Assembly: GCA_024398875.1 (NCBI GenBank)
Contig: JAKSIJ010000014.1
Location: 1-64,000 of the forward strand
Origin: Fibrobacter sp.
GTDB lineage: Bacteria > Fibrobacterota > Fibrobacteria > Fibrobacterales > Fibrobacteraceae
Length of the DNA stretch: 64,000 nt
Direction of reading: 5' to 3'
This document shows positions 1 through 8,467 of the stretch, piece after piece; position 1 is the stretch's first letter; the number at the start of each line of letters is the position of its first letter. The notes beneath the pieces were generated by a model that ran no database searches, was not told where the DNA came from, and saw nothing but the letters and a program-made list of their open reading frames with translations. The translations under genes and the position numbers were made by a program.

Positions 1-21
1 GTGAAGCCCCGCCGAGAACGA

Positions 22-55
22 GAAAAATGGCCGCATACGCCCGTATTCTGCGGCC
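22..55 (-). terminator. Rho-independent terminator of the alpha/beta hydrolase gene
   Basis: Read on the minus strand, a GGCCGCA/TGCGGCC stem with an inner ATACG/CGTAT pairing is followed directly by ATTTTT. It lies about 60 bp past the stop codon of the minus-strand hydrolase gene and is oriented to end that transcript. Confidence 0.7.
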
Positions 56-113
56 TTCCCCACCTCTATTTCAACATGTCAATCTGGATAATAAAAAGAG
101 TCTTTTCTCTTGC

Positions 114-920
114 CTAATGCTCTAGGAAATCTAGCATTCGGGCCCTGTAATCGGGCGCTTCGTCGTAACAGGCGTGGCCGTATTTCTCATACAGATATAC
201 CTCGGGTGTATTTCCGGCAGCCTTCAGCCTCTCCGCAACCTCCAGAATAGAGGCCACATAGAAGACTTTGTCCAGCCGGCTGCCAAGCACCAACACCGGG
301 CACTTGATTTTGGGCAAATCAGCAGCATAATCAAAATTCAGGCAGGCTCGGGCCATGACTGCAAAGCGGGAAAATTCCTCGGACGTTGCATCTGCATTGA
401 GTTTCACCAGAGTGGGCTTGATTTTCTGGCCGAGTTCCGGAGAATAAATCACATCAATGTAGTTGGATACGAGAGAATCTAGGTCTGCGACTAGAGACCA
501 CTTCTCCCAATTCTCAAACAGCGGGATGGAGCGCCCTATCGTGCGGCAGGCGCTTGATCCCAAGATGATTTTCTCTGTCATCTCCGGATGTTCCGCGGCA
601 ATGACCTGGGCCATCATGCCACCTTGAGAGGCACCAAAGAAGGATGCCCTTGTGACGCCTAAGGCCTGAAGGGCGGCCACAGTATCTCGCGCCATGCCCT
701 CTACGGAATAATGGGCCGGAAATTTGCGACGGCGGTCCATGAGGTAAATCTGGAAATATTCCGCCAGAAGTTTGTAGGAGACGAGGATGGCCTCGGCCCA
801 GCTGAGAACGCTTTTGAGGCTCATTCCCGGCAGCACCACCAGCACATGTGAACCGGCCCCGAAATGAACGTAATCCATCTCAAAAGCTTCAGTCTTTACC
901 GTTTGCACCAAGTCTGACAT
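114..920 (-). CDS. Alpha/beta-fold hydrolase
   Basis: A 268-residue single-domain serine hydrolase of the alpha/beta fold, with no signal peptide and so probably cytoplasmic. The nucleophile elbow GASQGG places the serine near residue 98. A candidate acid is the Asp in GSRLDK (about 217), and the base is the His in YGHACYDEAP (about 249), so the triad looks complete. An oxyanion-type segment LPGMS lies near residue 30. The substrate cannot be told: the family covers esterases, C-C hydrolases and thioesterases. ATG at 920 is chosen as the first in-frame Met before the conserved core; no strong ribosome-binding site is seen. It is followed by its own terminator and appears monocistronic, downstream of ispD on the same strand. 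Confidence 0.85.
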   Translation of the reverse strand: MSDLVQTVKTEAFEMDYVHFGAGSHVLVVLPGMSLKSVLSWAEAILVSYKLLAEYFQIYLMDRRRKFPAHYSVEGMARDTVAALQALGVTRASFFGASQGGMMAQVIAAEHPEMTEKIILGSSACRTIGRSIPLFENWEKWSLVADLDSLVSNYIDVIYSPELGQKIKPTLVKLNADATSEEFSRFAVMARACLNFDYAADLPKIKCPVLVLGSRLDKVFYVASILEVAERLKAAGNTPEVYLYEKYGHACYDEAPDYRARMLDFLEH

Positions 921-953
921 TAGTTAAAATCAGCCCCAAACTGGAGCATTTTT

Positions 954-1655
954 TTACACCCGCTTGGAGAAGATTTCGAAATCCTCGGGCGTGGTGAGTT
1001 TGTCGTTCCGGGATTCGCCCTTCACGATGTAAACAGGCACTTGGAAATGTTCCAGAATGCTGGCTTCATCAGTGGGCGTGAACTGTAGCGGCTCTTTCTC
1101 GATGCGGCCGTAAAGTTCTTTCAGGAGGTCAATGCGGGCGGCCTGCGGCGTTTGCGCCAGCCATACCGTGCGGCGATCCACTGTGGTTTTTACCAGGCCA
1201 TCTTCTGCAATTTTTACCGTATCCACCGCAGGCTTTGCCACCAAACAGGCGCCTTTTTCTACCAAGGTTTTGCAGAGTTCCCGAACAATGGTTTCACTGA
1301 TGAAAGGGCGAGCCACATCGTGAACCAGAACGTATTCCGCGGCACTGGTGAGGGCACTCACGCCATTCTTCACAGATTGCCAGCGCTCCGCCCCACCTTC
1401 CACGATTTTTAATTTGTTCAAATTCTTGTTCTGAAGCACCTTCAAATCATCTTCAAAATGACTTTTCCAATCGCTGGGAACCGCCATCACCACTTCTGCA
1501 ATTTCTTCCATAGCGAGGAAAGTTTCTAGCGAATACTGGTACACGGGCTTACCCCCCAAAAGCATCAACTGCTTGGGGACACTACCGCCCATGCGCTTTC
1601 CAAGGCCCCCGGCGGGGAGCACCACTGCAAATTTTCCTTTGAATTCTGCTTCCAT
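954..1655 (-). CDS. ispD: 2-C-methyl-D-erythritol 4-phosphate cytidylyltransferase
   Basis: IspD transfers CMP from CTP to MEP in the non-mevalonate (MEP) isoprenoid pathway. The CTP-binding loop LPAGGLGKRMGGSVPKQ is at the N-terminus and the signature VLVHDVARPFIS follows mid-protein. The late PTDEASILE segment is also family-typical. The reading frame extends 13 codons further upstream, but ATG at 1655 (MEAEFKGK) fits family length (233 residues). It also lies exactly 7 nt after a TATAAT on the minus strand, which predicts a leaderless transcript starting at or next to the ATG. IspF is not adjacent. The gene is divergent from the GH57 gene, with only 57 bp between start codons. Confidence 0.93.
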   Translation of the reverse strand: MEAEFKGKFAVVLPAGGLGKRMGGSVPKQLMLLGGKPVYQYSLETFLAMEEIAEVVMAVPSDWKSHFEDDLKVLQNKNLNKLKIVEGGAERWQSVKNGVSALTSAAEYVLVHDVARPFISETIVRELCKTLVEKGACLVAKPAVDTVKIAEDGLVKTTVDRRTVWLAQTPQAARIDLLKELYGRIEKEPLQFTPTDEASILEHFQVPVYIVKGESRNDKLTTPEDFEIFSKRV

Positions 1656-1662
1656 GGGCTGA

Positions 1663-1668
1663 ATTATA
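1663..1668 (-). promoter_or_regulatory. -10 box of ispD (leaderless-type promoter)
   Basis: On the minus strand TATAAT is followed by 7 nt and then the ATG of ispD at 1655. No good -35 hexamer is seen at 16-18 bp. A start point 7-8 nt past the -10 would fall on the start codon. Confidence 0.55.
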
Positions 1669-1699
1669 GCAAAGTTCCGGGCGAGTTTTCTCAATTATC

Positions 1700-1705
1700 T
1701 ATATT
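1700..1705 (+). promoter_or_regulatory. -10 box of the GH57 gene (leaderless-type promoter)
   Basis: TATATT is followed by 7 nt (GTCGGCC) and the ATG at 1713. It is divergent from the ispD promoter, so the two -10 boxes are about 32 bp apart. The -35 region is weak. Confidence 0.5.
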
Positions 1706-1712
1706 GTCGGCC

Positions 1713-4157
1713 ATGAGCGAAAAGCATCCCCTCTATTTTACGATTCATGGTCATTTTTATCAGCCACCCCGGGAAAACCCCTGGACTGGCGTTATTGAGA
1801 ATCAACCCAGTGCACGGCCCAACCACGACTGGAACGAACGCATTGCAAGCCAATGCTACAGCCCCAATTCCGCCAGCCGCATTCTGAGCCCGAACGGACA
1901 CATTACCGAAATCGTCAACAACTACGATTACATGAGCTTCAACATGGGCCCCACCCTTATGGGCTGGATTCGGACCCATACGCCTGATACCTACCGCCGC
2001 ATCCAGGAAGCGGACAAGCGGAGTGCAGAACGCCTGAATGGCCACGGGAACGCCATCGCCCAGGTGTACAACCACATCATCATGCCGCTTGCCTCTGCGG
2101 AAGACCGCAAAACCCAGATTCACTGGGGCATCGAGGATTTCAAGTTCCATTTTGGACGCATGCCAGAAGCCATGTGGCTTGCGGAAACCGCCATCAATCT
2201 AGATACCGTCGTAGATTTGATTCAGGCGGGCATCAAGTTTACCATTCTCTCCCCCACCCAGGCCGATAGCTTCCGGGCTCTTGCCGAAGATGGCAGCCCC
2301 AAGGAAGGGGATTGGACAGGATGCGCAAATACGGACATCGATACAACGCGCCCCTATCGCGTGTACCCTCGTGATAAAGAGGGCAACTTGGTGTGCGATG
2401 GATATCTGGATGTGTTTTTCTACAATCCCTGGCTCAGCAGTGCCGTCGGTTTTGAGCACTTGCTGCGTGACGCTGGCGTTTTTGGCCGCCGCATTCAGGA
2501 TGCCTGGGACCCCAACCGCGAAGACCCGCAGTTGGTGAGCATTGGTACCGATGGGGAATCCTACGGTCACCACGAGCCTTTTGGAGACATGTGCGCGGCC
2601 TGGCTGTACAACCGCTACGCCCAAGAAAACAACATGGTTCCCGTCAATTACGGCTGGTATCTGGAAAAGTTCCCGCCCAAGCACGAGGTTCTCCTGAAGA
2701 ACTTCCACAGCGAAGGTTGTGCCTGGAGTTGCGCCCACGGTGTCGGCCGTTGGTACCGCGATTGCGGTTGCTCCACCGGTGGTGGGCCCGGTTGGAACCA
2801 GAAGTGGCGCGGTCCCCTCCGCGATGCGTTCAACCACCTGAAACAGCTGGCAGACGAGATCTTCGTCCGGGAATTCGAGAAGATTGGTTCCGTAAATCCC
2901 TGGGACGCCCGCAATGATTACGTGCAGGCCCTGGTGAAGCCGGAAGATTCTTCCCGCTTGGACGCATTTTTCAAGAAGGTGCTCGCCCATCCGGAAAAAG
3001 AGACGGATTTGGCCAAGGCCACCCGCCTCTTCGAAATTCAGAAATTCTGCCTCTTCAGTTTTACCAGCTGCGGATGGTTCTTCAATGACATTGAAGGCTT
3101 GGAACCCGTACAGAACATGCGATATGCCCTCCGGGCCATGGAACTGATGGAGCCCTTCCTCCCCTTCGGTCATGGAATCGCAAGCCAGGTGCTGAGCATT
3201 CTGGCTAGAGCCACCAGCAACGAACATCACTGGAACGGCGCGGAAGTATTCAGCCGTTTTGCCAAGGACGAAGTTCCTGTGGTAGTGAAACTGATGGCTG
3301 AACGTGCGGCTATTTTCCACCTGGGTCTGGAAGAAGGCTACGACCAGAAAAACGCGAAGTTCGGCGCTACAAAGATTGCCAGCCGTCGCCGCCAGACTTT
3401 GGTAAAGGCCACCTACGAGGATTCCTCCATCCGCGAAAAGCGGGAGGCCAACATTCTCGTTCTTACAGACAACATGAGCCGCATCAACATCGTGGTAGCC
3501 CTCACTAGCGCAGGCCAGGACGACCTGAGTTTTGTGGAAAATCCAAACATCTCCACGGAAGAACTGAAACACCTGTACCCCACAGCCTACGTGGTGCGCA
3601 TGCGCGATTTGATGAGCGATTCCCTCCAGCGCATCAACCAGCTGGAAACCCAGAAGAGCCTGTTGGATGTAACGCAGCAGTTCTCGGAATTCGCCATGGC
3701 CAAAGGCCTCAGCATCGATAGCCTTGCTGACCCAGACCACACCTTGCCCGATACCATGCGGAACATTCTCTCTCTGGATATCTGCGCCAAGATTCACCAT
3801 CTGGCTCTCGAATACCTGCAGGAACCGAAGCCCGAGATGTTCGACAAAATCAAGAGCCTGCTGGATGAAGCCAACGCCCTGAACGCAAGTTTCAGTTTTG
3901 GCGGTACGGGACGCATTTTCCACAAGAAACTCGCGAGCCTCATCACCGAGGTGGAAGCGGACATGAAACCCGAAACGGTGCAGTACATCACGGAACTCAT
4001 CACCATTGCAGACCTGATGCACCTGAACATCGACAAGACTTCTCTTGAAAATCTGGTGTTCCCGCTATACCAAGAATTCAAGAAGGATCCCCGCGGCACC
4101 ATGGCTGGACTCACCCCCATGTTCGGCTGGCTGAATTTTGAGGTGGTGGATGTATAA
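1713..4157 (+). CDS. GH57-family glycoside hydrolase with DUF3536 region
   Basis: An 814-residue protein of the GH57 alpha-amylase/4-alpha-glucanotransferase-like superfamily. The N-terminal HGHFYQPPRENPW block and the TDGESYGHHEPFGD block are typical of the GH57 barrel. The long C-terminal half matches the DUF3536-type helical region found with this subgroup. No signal peptide is present, so it probably acts on intracellular alpha-glucan such as glycogen; the exact reaction is not assigned. A TTG at 1704 would give three more residues, but ATG at 1713 is preferred because it sits 7 nt after a TATATT box. Its stop overlaps the start region of hpt, which suggests co-transcription. Confidence 0.88.
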   Translation: MSEKHPLYFTIHGHFYQPPRENPWTGVIENQPSARPNHDWNERIASQCYSPNSASRILSPNGHITEIVNNYDYMSFNMGPTLMGWIRTHTPDTYRRIQEADKRSAERLNGHGNAIAQVYNHIIMPLASAEDRKTQIHWGIEDFKFHFGRMPEAMWLAETAINLDTVVDLIQAGIKFTILSPTQADSFRALAEDGSPKEGDWTGCANTDIDTTRPYRVYPRDKEGNLVCDGYLDVFFYNPWLSSAVGFEHLLRDAGVFGRRIQDAWDPNREDPQLVSIGTDGESYGHHEPFGDMCAAWLYNRYAQENNMVPVNYGWYLEKFPPKHEVLLKNFHSEGCAWSCAHGVGRWYRDCGCSTGGGPGWNQKWRGPLRDAFNHLKQLADEIFVREFEKIGSVNPWDARNDYVQALVKPEDSSRLDAFFKKVLAHPEKETDLAKATRLFEIQKFCLFSFTSCGWFFNDIEGLEPVQNMRYALRAMELMEPFLPFGHGIASQVLSILARATSNEHHWNGAEVFSRFAKDEVPVVVKLMAERAAIFHLGLEEGYDQKNAKFGATKIASRRRQTLVKATYEDSSIREKREANILVLTDNMSRINIVVALTSAGQDDLSFVENPNISTEELKHLYPTAYVVRMRDLMSDSLQRINQLETQKSLLDVTQQFSEFAMAKGLSIDSLADPDHTLPDTMRNILSLDICAKIHHLALEYLQEPKPEMFDKIKSLLDEANALNASFSFGGTGRIFHKKLASLITEVEADMKPETVQYITELITIADLMHLNIDKTSLENLVFPLYQEFKKDPRGTMAGLTPMFGWLNFEVVDV

Positions 4158-4671
4158 GATGTCCATGATGCCCATGTTTACGGCAGAAGCCATCCACGAA
4201 TGCGTGGAGGCCATGGCCGGACAAATCCGCAGGAACTACGAGTTCGATGTGGTGGTGGGCATTTTGACAGGATCCTTCATTTTCGTGTCTGATTTGTGCC
4301 GCTACTTCCCGCGGCAGGATTTGCAAATCAAGTTCATCAAGGCCTCCAGCTACTGCGACGAGATGCGTCCCGGCGAACTGGAAGTTTCGGGCCTGGGCTT
4401 GAAGGAACTGGCCGGAAAGCGCGTGCTCCTCATCGATGACATTCTGGATACGGGCCGCACGCTGAAATGCCTCAGCGAAAAGATTCGTGCGGCCGGTGCT
4501 GCCGCAGTCAAAACCTGCGCGCTGTTAGACAAACCCAGCCGTCGCGAAGTGGATTTCCAGGCAGATTTTACGGGATTTAAAATTGAAGACAAGTTCGTCG
4601 TAGGGTACGGACTGGACTATGCCGGAGAATACAGAACCTTCCCCGACATTTGGAGTTTAGAAGAGGAATAG
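4150..4671 (+). CDS. hpt: Hypoxanthine phosphoribosyltransferase
   Basis: This enzyme salvages hypoxanthine and guanine to IMP and GMP using PRPP. The PRPP-binding signature VLLIDDILDTGRTL lies in mid-protein. An upstream GILTGSFIF loop and a C-terminal VGYGLDYAGEYR segment are typical of bacterial HPRTs. Candidate ATGs are at 4150 (overlapping the GH57 stop) and 4159; a purine-rich GGTGGTGGA run precedes both, so the start is uncertain by three codons. Length of about 170-173 residues is normal. It overlaps the GH57 gene upstream and abuts the small membrane protein gene at 4674, so the three look like one operon. Confidence 0.9.
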   Translation: MYKMSMMPMFTAEAIHECVEAMAGQIRRNYEFDVVVGILTGSFIFVSDLCRYFPRQDLQIKFIKASSYCDEMRPGELEVSGLGLKELAGKRVLLIDDILDTGRTLKCLSEKIRAAGAAAVKTCALLDKPSRREVDFQADFTGFKIEDKFVVGYGLDYAGEYRTFPDIWSLEEE

Positions 4672-4673
4672 GG

Positions 4674-5171
4674 ATGACGGATAACGAGCAACTAGACGAC
4701 GACATTAGACTGCATGCGACCCAAACATTTAACGCAGTAGGCCTTCGCTATAGCAAGATTAGCCGTGGCAAGCGCTTCCTCATCAATGCCGCCATGTGCC
4801 TCGCCTTCTTTATAGGCGGTTTTGTCACCTGTAAAGTCATTATCGATGTTCCCACGGAAGGAATCATTGAAAAAGTCGCCGAGCAGCCCGATTTGAAGAA
4901 CAAATGCAAGGGCCGCTACGATCGCCCCATGGAATACGCCATCATGCACGAATGCGTTTTTGCCAAGGGAACCCCAAGTAGCGATAAAAAACTGGTGCAA
5001 CGCATCAACTATTGCACCTGCGCCCTACAAAGTGTGCAAAAAAAGAAGCCCTACCAGAAGATGTTCGAAAACAATCTGGTGGACTTCACCTTCAAAATCC
5101 GGGAAGAAAATCTTTGCCAAGACGACAAGTTGATTCCGTCTCTTGGCGAAGAAGCTTCTGAAGAAAAATAA
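4674..5171 (+). CDS. Small single-pass membrane protein, unknown
   Basis: A 165-residue protein not recognised from any family. A hydrophobic segment of about 20 residues (INAAMCLAFFIGGFVTCK, about 42-60) follows a basic stretch, giving one predicted membrane anchor with a roughly 100-residue domain after it. That domain has five Cys (KCKG, HECV, CTC, LCQ), suggesting disulphides if it faces the periplasm. ATG at 4674 is chosen because GAGGAATAGGG lies just before it. The start is 3 nt after the hpt stop codon, so translational coupling is likely. Confidence 0.7.
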   Translation: MTDNEQLDDDIRLHATQTFNAVGLRYSKISRGKRFLINAAMCLAFFIGGFVTCKVIIDVPTEGIIEKVAEQPDLKNKCKGRYDRPMEYAIMHECVFAKGTPSSDKKLVQRINYCTCALQSVQKKKPYQKMFENNLVDFTFKIREENLCQDDKLIPSLGEEASEEK

Positions 5172-5179
5172 AACGGCAA

Positions 5180-6223
5180 TTACAGGATTAGCATCCCATC
5201 GCCATAGCTGAACAACTTTAATTTGTTCTCTACGGCAATTTTGTAGGCGGCCAGGGTGTTTTCCCTGCCATAGAATGCGGACACCAGCAAAATGAGGCTG
5301 CTTTTGGGCCAATGGAAGTTGGTCAATAGTCCATTGATGACTTTGTAGCGGTAACCGGGATAGAAGAAGGCGTGGGTAATGCCTTTTTGCGCCCGAACGA
5401 CGCCATTTTCATCAGCAATGGTTTCCACTACGCGGGTGCTGGTGGTGCCTACGGTAACAATGCGACCGCCATTAGCCTTAGCGTTATTGATAATGTCCGC
5501 ATTTTCCTGCGTGAGTTCGTAGTGCTCCCCATGCATCTTGTGCTGGGTGAAGTCCTCTACGGAGATGTTCTGAAATGTGCCGGGGCCCACGTGCAACGTG
5601 ACTTCAGCGACAAAAACACCTTTCGCCTTCAAGTCCGCGAGCATTTGTTCGCTGAAGTGGAGGCTAGCCGTCGGCGCCGCCACCGCCCCGGCATACTTTG
5701 CGAAAATCGTCTGATAAGCCTTTTTGTCATCCTCATCATCGGGCCGCTCAATGTAAGGTGGCAGCGGGACATGCCCTTGGGCATTCATCACCGCTTCCAT
5801 CTCCACCGGAGACTTCGCAAAACGCAGCACTCGAGCGCCGGATTCGCGGATTTCTTCCACCGCAGTTTCCACGCCGGCAATGTTCAATACACGGCCAACC
5901 TTAAACGCCTTACCTGGGCGAACTTCTGCTTCAAAGCGGGCACCGCCATCACTTGCAGGAATCAGCGCCTGCACCAAGAGAACTTCTACCTGGCCGCCAT
6001 GGAGCGTCTCACCGTACAATCGGGCGGGAATCACCTTGGTATTGTTCACCACCAGGCAATCACCGGGCTTGAACAAATCCACAATCTCCGGAGCCTTCAT
6101 AATGTGGCGTTCACCACCATCCCGCGGACAATGGAGAATGCGGGTGTTTCCCTTCCCTGCGGTACGCAGAGCAATTAGTTCTTTAGGGAATTCAAAATTG
6201 TAATCGGATAATCTGTATTCCAT
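5180..6223 (-). CDS. queA: tRNA preQ1(34) S-adenosylmethionine ribosyltransferase-isomerase
   Basis: QueA moves the ribose of SAM onto preQ1 at the wobble base to form epoxyqueuosine. At 347 residues it has normal family length. It shows the YNFEFPKELIAL start, GDCLVVNNTKVIPARL, the HVGPGTFQ block, MHGEHYEL and the GLLTNFHWPKSSLILLVSAF block near the end, all hallmarks of QueA. ATG at 6223 lies just after the stop of the WYL regulator gene (2 nt gap). It is the last gene of the gltX-led minus-strand run. The tgt and queG genes are not in the window. Confidence 0.95.
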   Translation of the reverse strand: MEYRLSDYNFEFPKELIALRTAGKGNTRILHCPRDGGERHIMKAPEIVDLFKPGDCLVVNNTKVIPARLYGETLHGGQVEVLLVQALIPASDGGARFEAEVRPGKAFKVGRVLNIAGVETAVEEIRESGARVLRFAKSPVEMEAVMNAQGHVPLPPYIERPDDEDDKKAYQTIFAKYAGAVAAPTASLHFSEQMLADLKAKGVFVAEVTLHVGPGTFQNISVEDFTQHKMHGEHYELTQENADIINNAKANGGRIVTVGTTSTRVVETIADENGVVRAQKGITHAFFYPGYRYKVINGLLTNFHWPKSSLILLVSAFYGRENTLAAYKIAVENKLKLFSYGDGMLIL

Positions 6224-6224
6224 T

Positions 6225-7208
6225 TTATTTGCCTTGCAACGAAGACAAAGCGGACTTGGCCATTTCTACAATCTCTTTTTTCAGGGATTCCGGTTTCAAA
6301 ATCTGGATATTGGGAGCAATGCCCAAAAGCCAAGTCTTGAAATCTGGCGTCAAGCGCATCTTCATTGTGACAACCATGTTCTTGTTTTTATCCATGCGGC
6401 TTTCTGCAGGCGGATTGAAGTTCGCCTTGTCAAACTGCATCTGGAGCCATTTGTCTTTCACCAAAAGCTGCACTTCCTGAACGGGCAATTCATCTTTCGT
6501 ATACTTGCCAAAAGCGTACTTGTAATGAGTCTTTTCATCAAAGGCAAGTTTAGGCACGGGAGTTCCCGTCACGGTAATGTTGGAAATGTTTGCAAAAGTG
6601 AAATTTTTGAAGGTGTTATTTTTTTCACCTTCGGAATCTGCAGCCACCAAATACAAAGTATCCACACGATGAATTACCTTCACTGGGCTCACTTCAATCA
6701 CTTCCGAAGGGAGGTCGCGACTGGTATGAGAATAATTAATCTTGATTTTGAAGCCATCACGAATTGCCGTCAAGGCCTTAGTCACCAGACTCTCTTGAAA
6801 ATTGGAACTACTAAATGGACCATAGTCCAGAATAAGGTTCCTGTCCATAGTCAGGGCTTCCGGTTTGAAATCATCTGGATTAGTGGATTTCAGCGCATCC
6901 ATAAGCTTTTCCAACAGTCTGCGATTTTTCATATCGATTGCAGAATTCCCTGTAATGGTCTTATAGATTTTTTCCAATTGACGAAGCGTGTTCTGATCAT
7001 ACACAACTTCCTTTTCCGTCTTTATCTGATAATACGTAGACCCATTCTGTTTGAACTTGCGCAGGCCACAATTTTCTTGTTGCACCAATTCCAGATGACG
7101 GAATATGGTACGGGGGCCGCAATCCAGTGCCGCTGCTAATTCTTCAACGGTCATGGCGGTTTTCAATTTGCTCTTGATTGCCAAGATTTTTTCGTATCCT
7201 GTAGCCAT
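6225..7208 (-). CDS. HTH and WYL-domain transcriptional regulator
   Basis: A 327-residue regulator. The N-terminal part (about 1-60) is a DeoR-type winged helix-turn-helix: MTVEELAAALDCGPRTIFRHLE. The middle to C-terminal part (about 165-320) is a WYL domain, with a KINYSHTSR strand, ISPVKV-like segment and the VDTLYLVAAD block; the WYL triad itself is degenerate. WYL proteins bind nucleic-acid or nucleotide ligands and act as repressors or activators. A GGAG site precedes ATG 7208. Its place between the BON protein and queA suggests it belongs to the gltX operon. The target is unknown. Confidence 0.85.
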   Translation of the reverse strand: MATGYEKILAIKSKLKTAMTVEELAAALDCGPRTIFRHLELVQQENCGLRKFKQNGSTYYQIKTEKEVVYDQNTLRQLEKIYKTITGNSAIDMKNRRLLEKLMDALKSTNPDDFKPEALTMDRNLILDYGPFSSSNFQESLVTKALTAIRDGFKIKINYSHTSRDLPSEVIEVSPVKVIHRVDTLYLVAADSEGEKNNTFKNFTFANISNITVTGTPVPKLAFDEKTHYKYAFGKYTKDELPVQEVQLLVKDKWLQMQFDKANFNPPAESRMDKNKNMVVTMKMRLTPDFKTWLLGIAPNIQILKPESLKKEIVEMAKSALSSLQGK

Positions 7209-7222
7209 GGTAGCTCCTTTGT

Positions 7223-8464
7223 TTATACAACTCTCAACCGATTATCAATGGAGGTGGTAAAAGCCTGTTTTGCCACATAAAGTGCAGCAAATTGCTTCTG
7301 AAGTATTGAGCCCACTCTACCTTCCATCAAAAACTTATTATTGACAAATGAAATCTTGATTACAGAGCCCGCCAAGCGGGGATGTGTGGATAGTTCAAAT
7401 TCCATTTCTCTGCAATCCTCTTTCTTTTCCGCCGTATCGGCCGGCATAGAAGAAATGGAGAGATTCAAATCTTGAACTCCCGGGAACTCTGAAATTTTAT
7501 TTTCCAAATCCCTCGGAAAAGACTCGTCATAGCAGGAAAGATGGACATCCACCTTCCCCTTTTTCACATCAACACTGTAGTTATAAACGCGAAGACCGGG
7601 CGTTTCCAACAATCGCAAAATGGATTCCCGAATCTGATTGTCGGTCAAATAAGTGTCTGTGCGGACTCGCATAAAATCCACGCAGCCGCGAACACGGGGC
7701 ATTCCGTTAACGCAGGCGCACAGGGCACGCTTTGCAGAAAGATTCCTCACGACTCCATCAAGGTAGACAATGCCCTGCCCCACCGTCAAGGAAATATGGC
7801 GAGCGTCTTCAGGGAAAAGTTGCGCGATTTTGTTCCGTGCAAGTTCAGAAAGTTTTTCATTGGGAAAGTTCTGCTGTGTCGGGGGAAGCGTGATAAACAA
7901 AAGAGAGGAATCATCCAGTTGTACCGCAAGTTTGTCCTTCTCACCATCATTCACATTCCCTACCACTACACCAAATTGATCGCGAACGGCATGATAAATA
8001 CTGTCGCCAATAAAAGATTGAGCGCTTTGCGCAGGGAGAAGCCGATAACCTTCTGGAGCAACTTCTTGTTCCACCACCACCTTTTCATTTTCAAACTTTT
8101 TTTCCACACCATTATCATAACTAACGACGATGACTTCTTTATCGTTGGTCTGGAAATAACTTTTCACCTTTCCCGGTTTTTGCGTTCCCCGAAAATAAAC
8201 CCAATTCCCAGGAGCAATGCGGTTGCGGCCATAAACCTTGGCGTAATCCCCCTGTTCCTCCCGGCGGCAGAACTTGAACTCGTGAGAAAAAGCAACAAAC
8301 GCCGTTTCACACTTATCACAAATACAGAGCAGTGGGATATGCGCTTCCATCCCGCCATAGGTGGAATAAGGCTCGCGGGCAAAAAGCCCGTGTAGTCGCA
8401 CTTTCCCGCAACGACGGCAGAAAAGATTCTGGCTGAGAAGTCTATGAGGAAACAAATCCCGCAA
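7223..8464 (-). CDS. Zinc-ribbon protein with BON-like repeats
   Basis: A 413-residue protein with no close family recognised. The N-terminus has CRRC (16-19) and ICDKC (49-52) pairs, consistent with a zinc ribbon. A middle part (about 90-120) resembles a small beta-barrel involving YFRGTQKPGKVKS. From about 200 on there are alternating segments of BON type, e.g. ISLTVGQGIVYLDGVVRNLSAKR and VIKISFVNNKFLMEGRVG; three copies seem present. BON domains usually bind lipid or membrane partners, but no signal peptide or membrane helix is seen. The start is a TTG at 8464, preceded by GGGG and 3 nt past the gltX stop, so it is translationally linked to gltX. Confidence 0.6.
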   Translation of the reverse strand: MRDLFPHRLLSQNLFCRRCGKVRLHGLFAREPYSTYGGMEAHIPLLCICDKCETAFVAFSHEFKFCRREEQGDYAKVYGRNRIAPGNWVYFRGTQKPGKVKSYFQTNDKEVIVVSYDNGVEKKFENEKVVVEQEVAPEGYRLLPAQSAQSFIGDSIYHAVRDQFGVVVGNVNDGEKDKLAVQLDDSSLLFITLPPTQQNFPNEKLSELARNKIAQLFPEDARHISLTVGQGIVYLDGVVRNLSAKRALCACVNGMPRVRGCVDFMRVRTDTYLTDNQIRESILRLLETPGLRVYNYSVDVKKGKVDVHLSCYDESFPRDLENKISEFPGVQDLNLSISSMPADTAEKKEDCREMEFELSTHPRLAGSVIKISFVNNKFLMEGRVGSILQKQFAALYVAKQAFTTSIDNRLRVV

Positions 8465-8467
8465 GCA

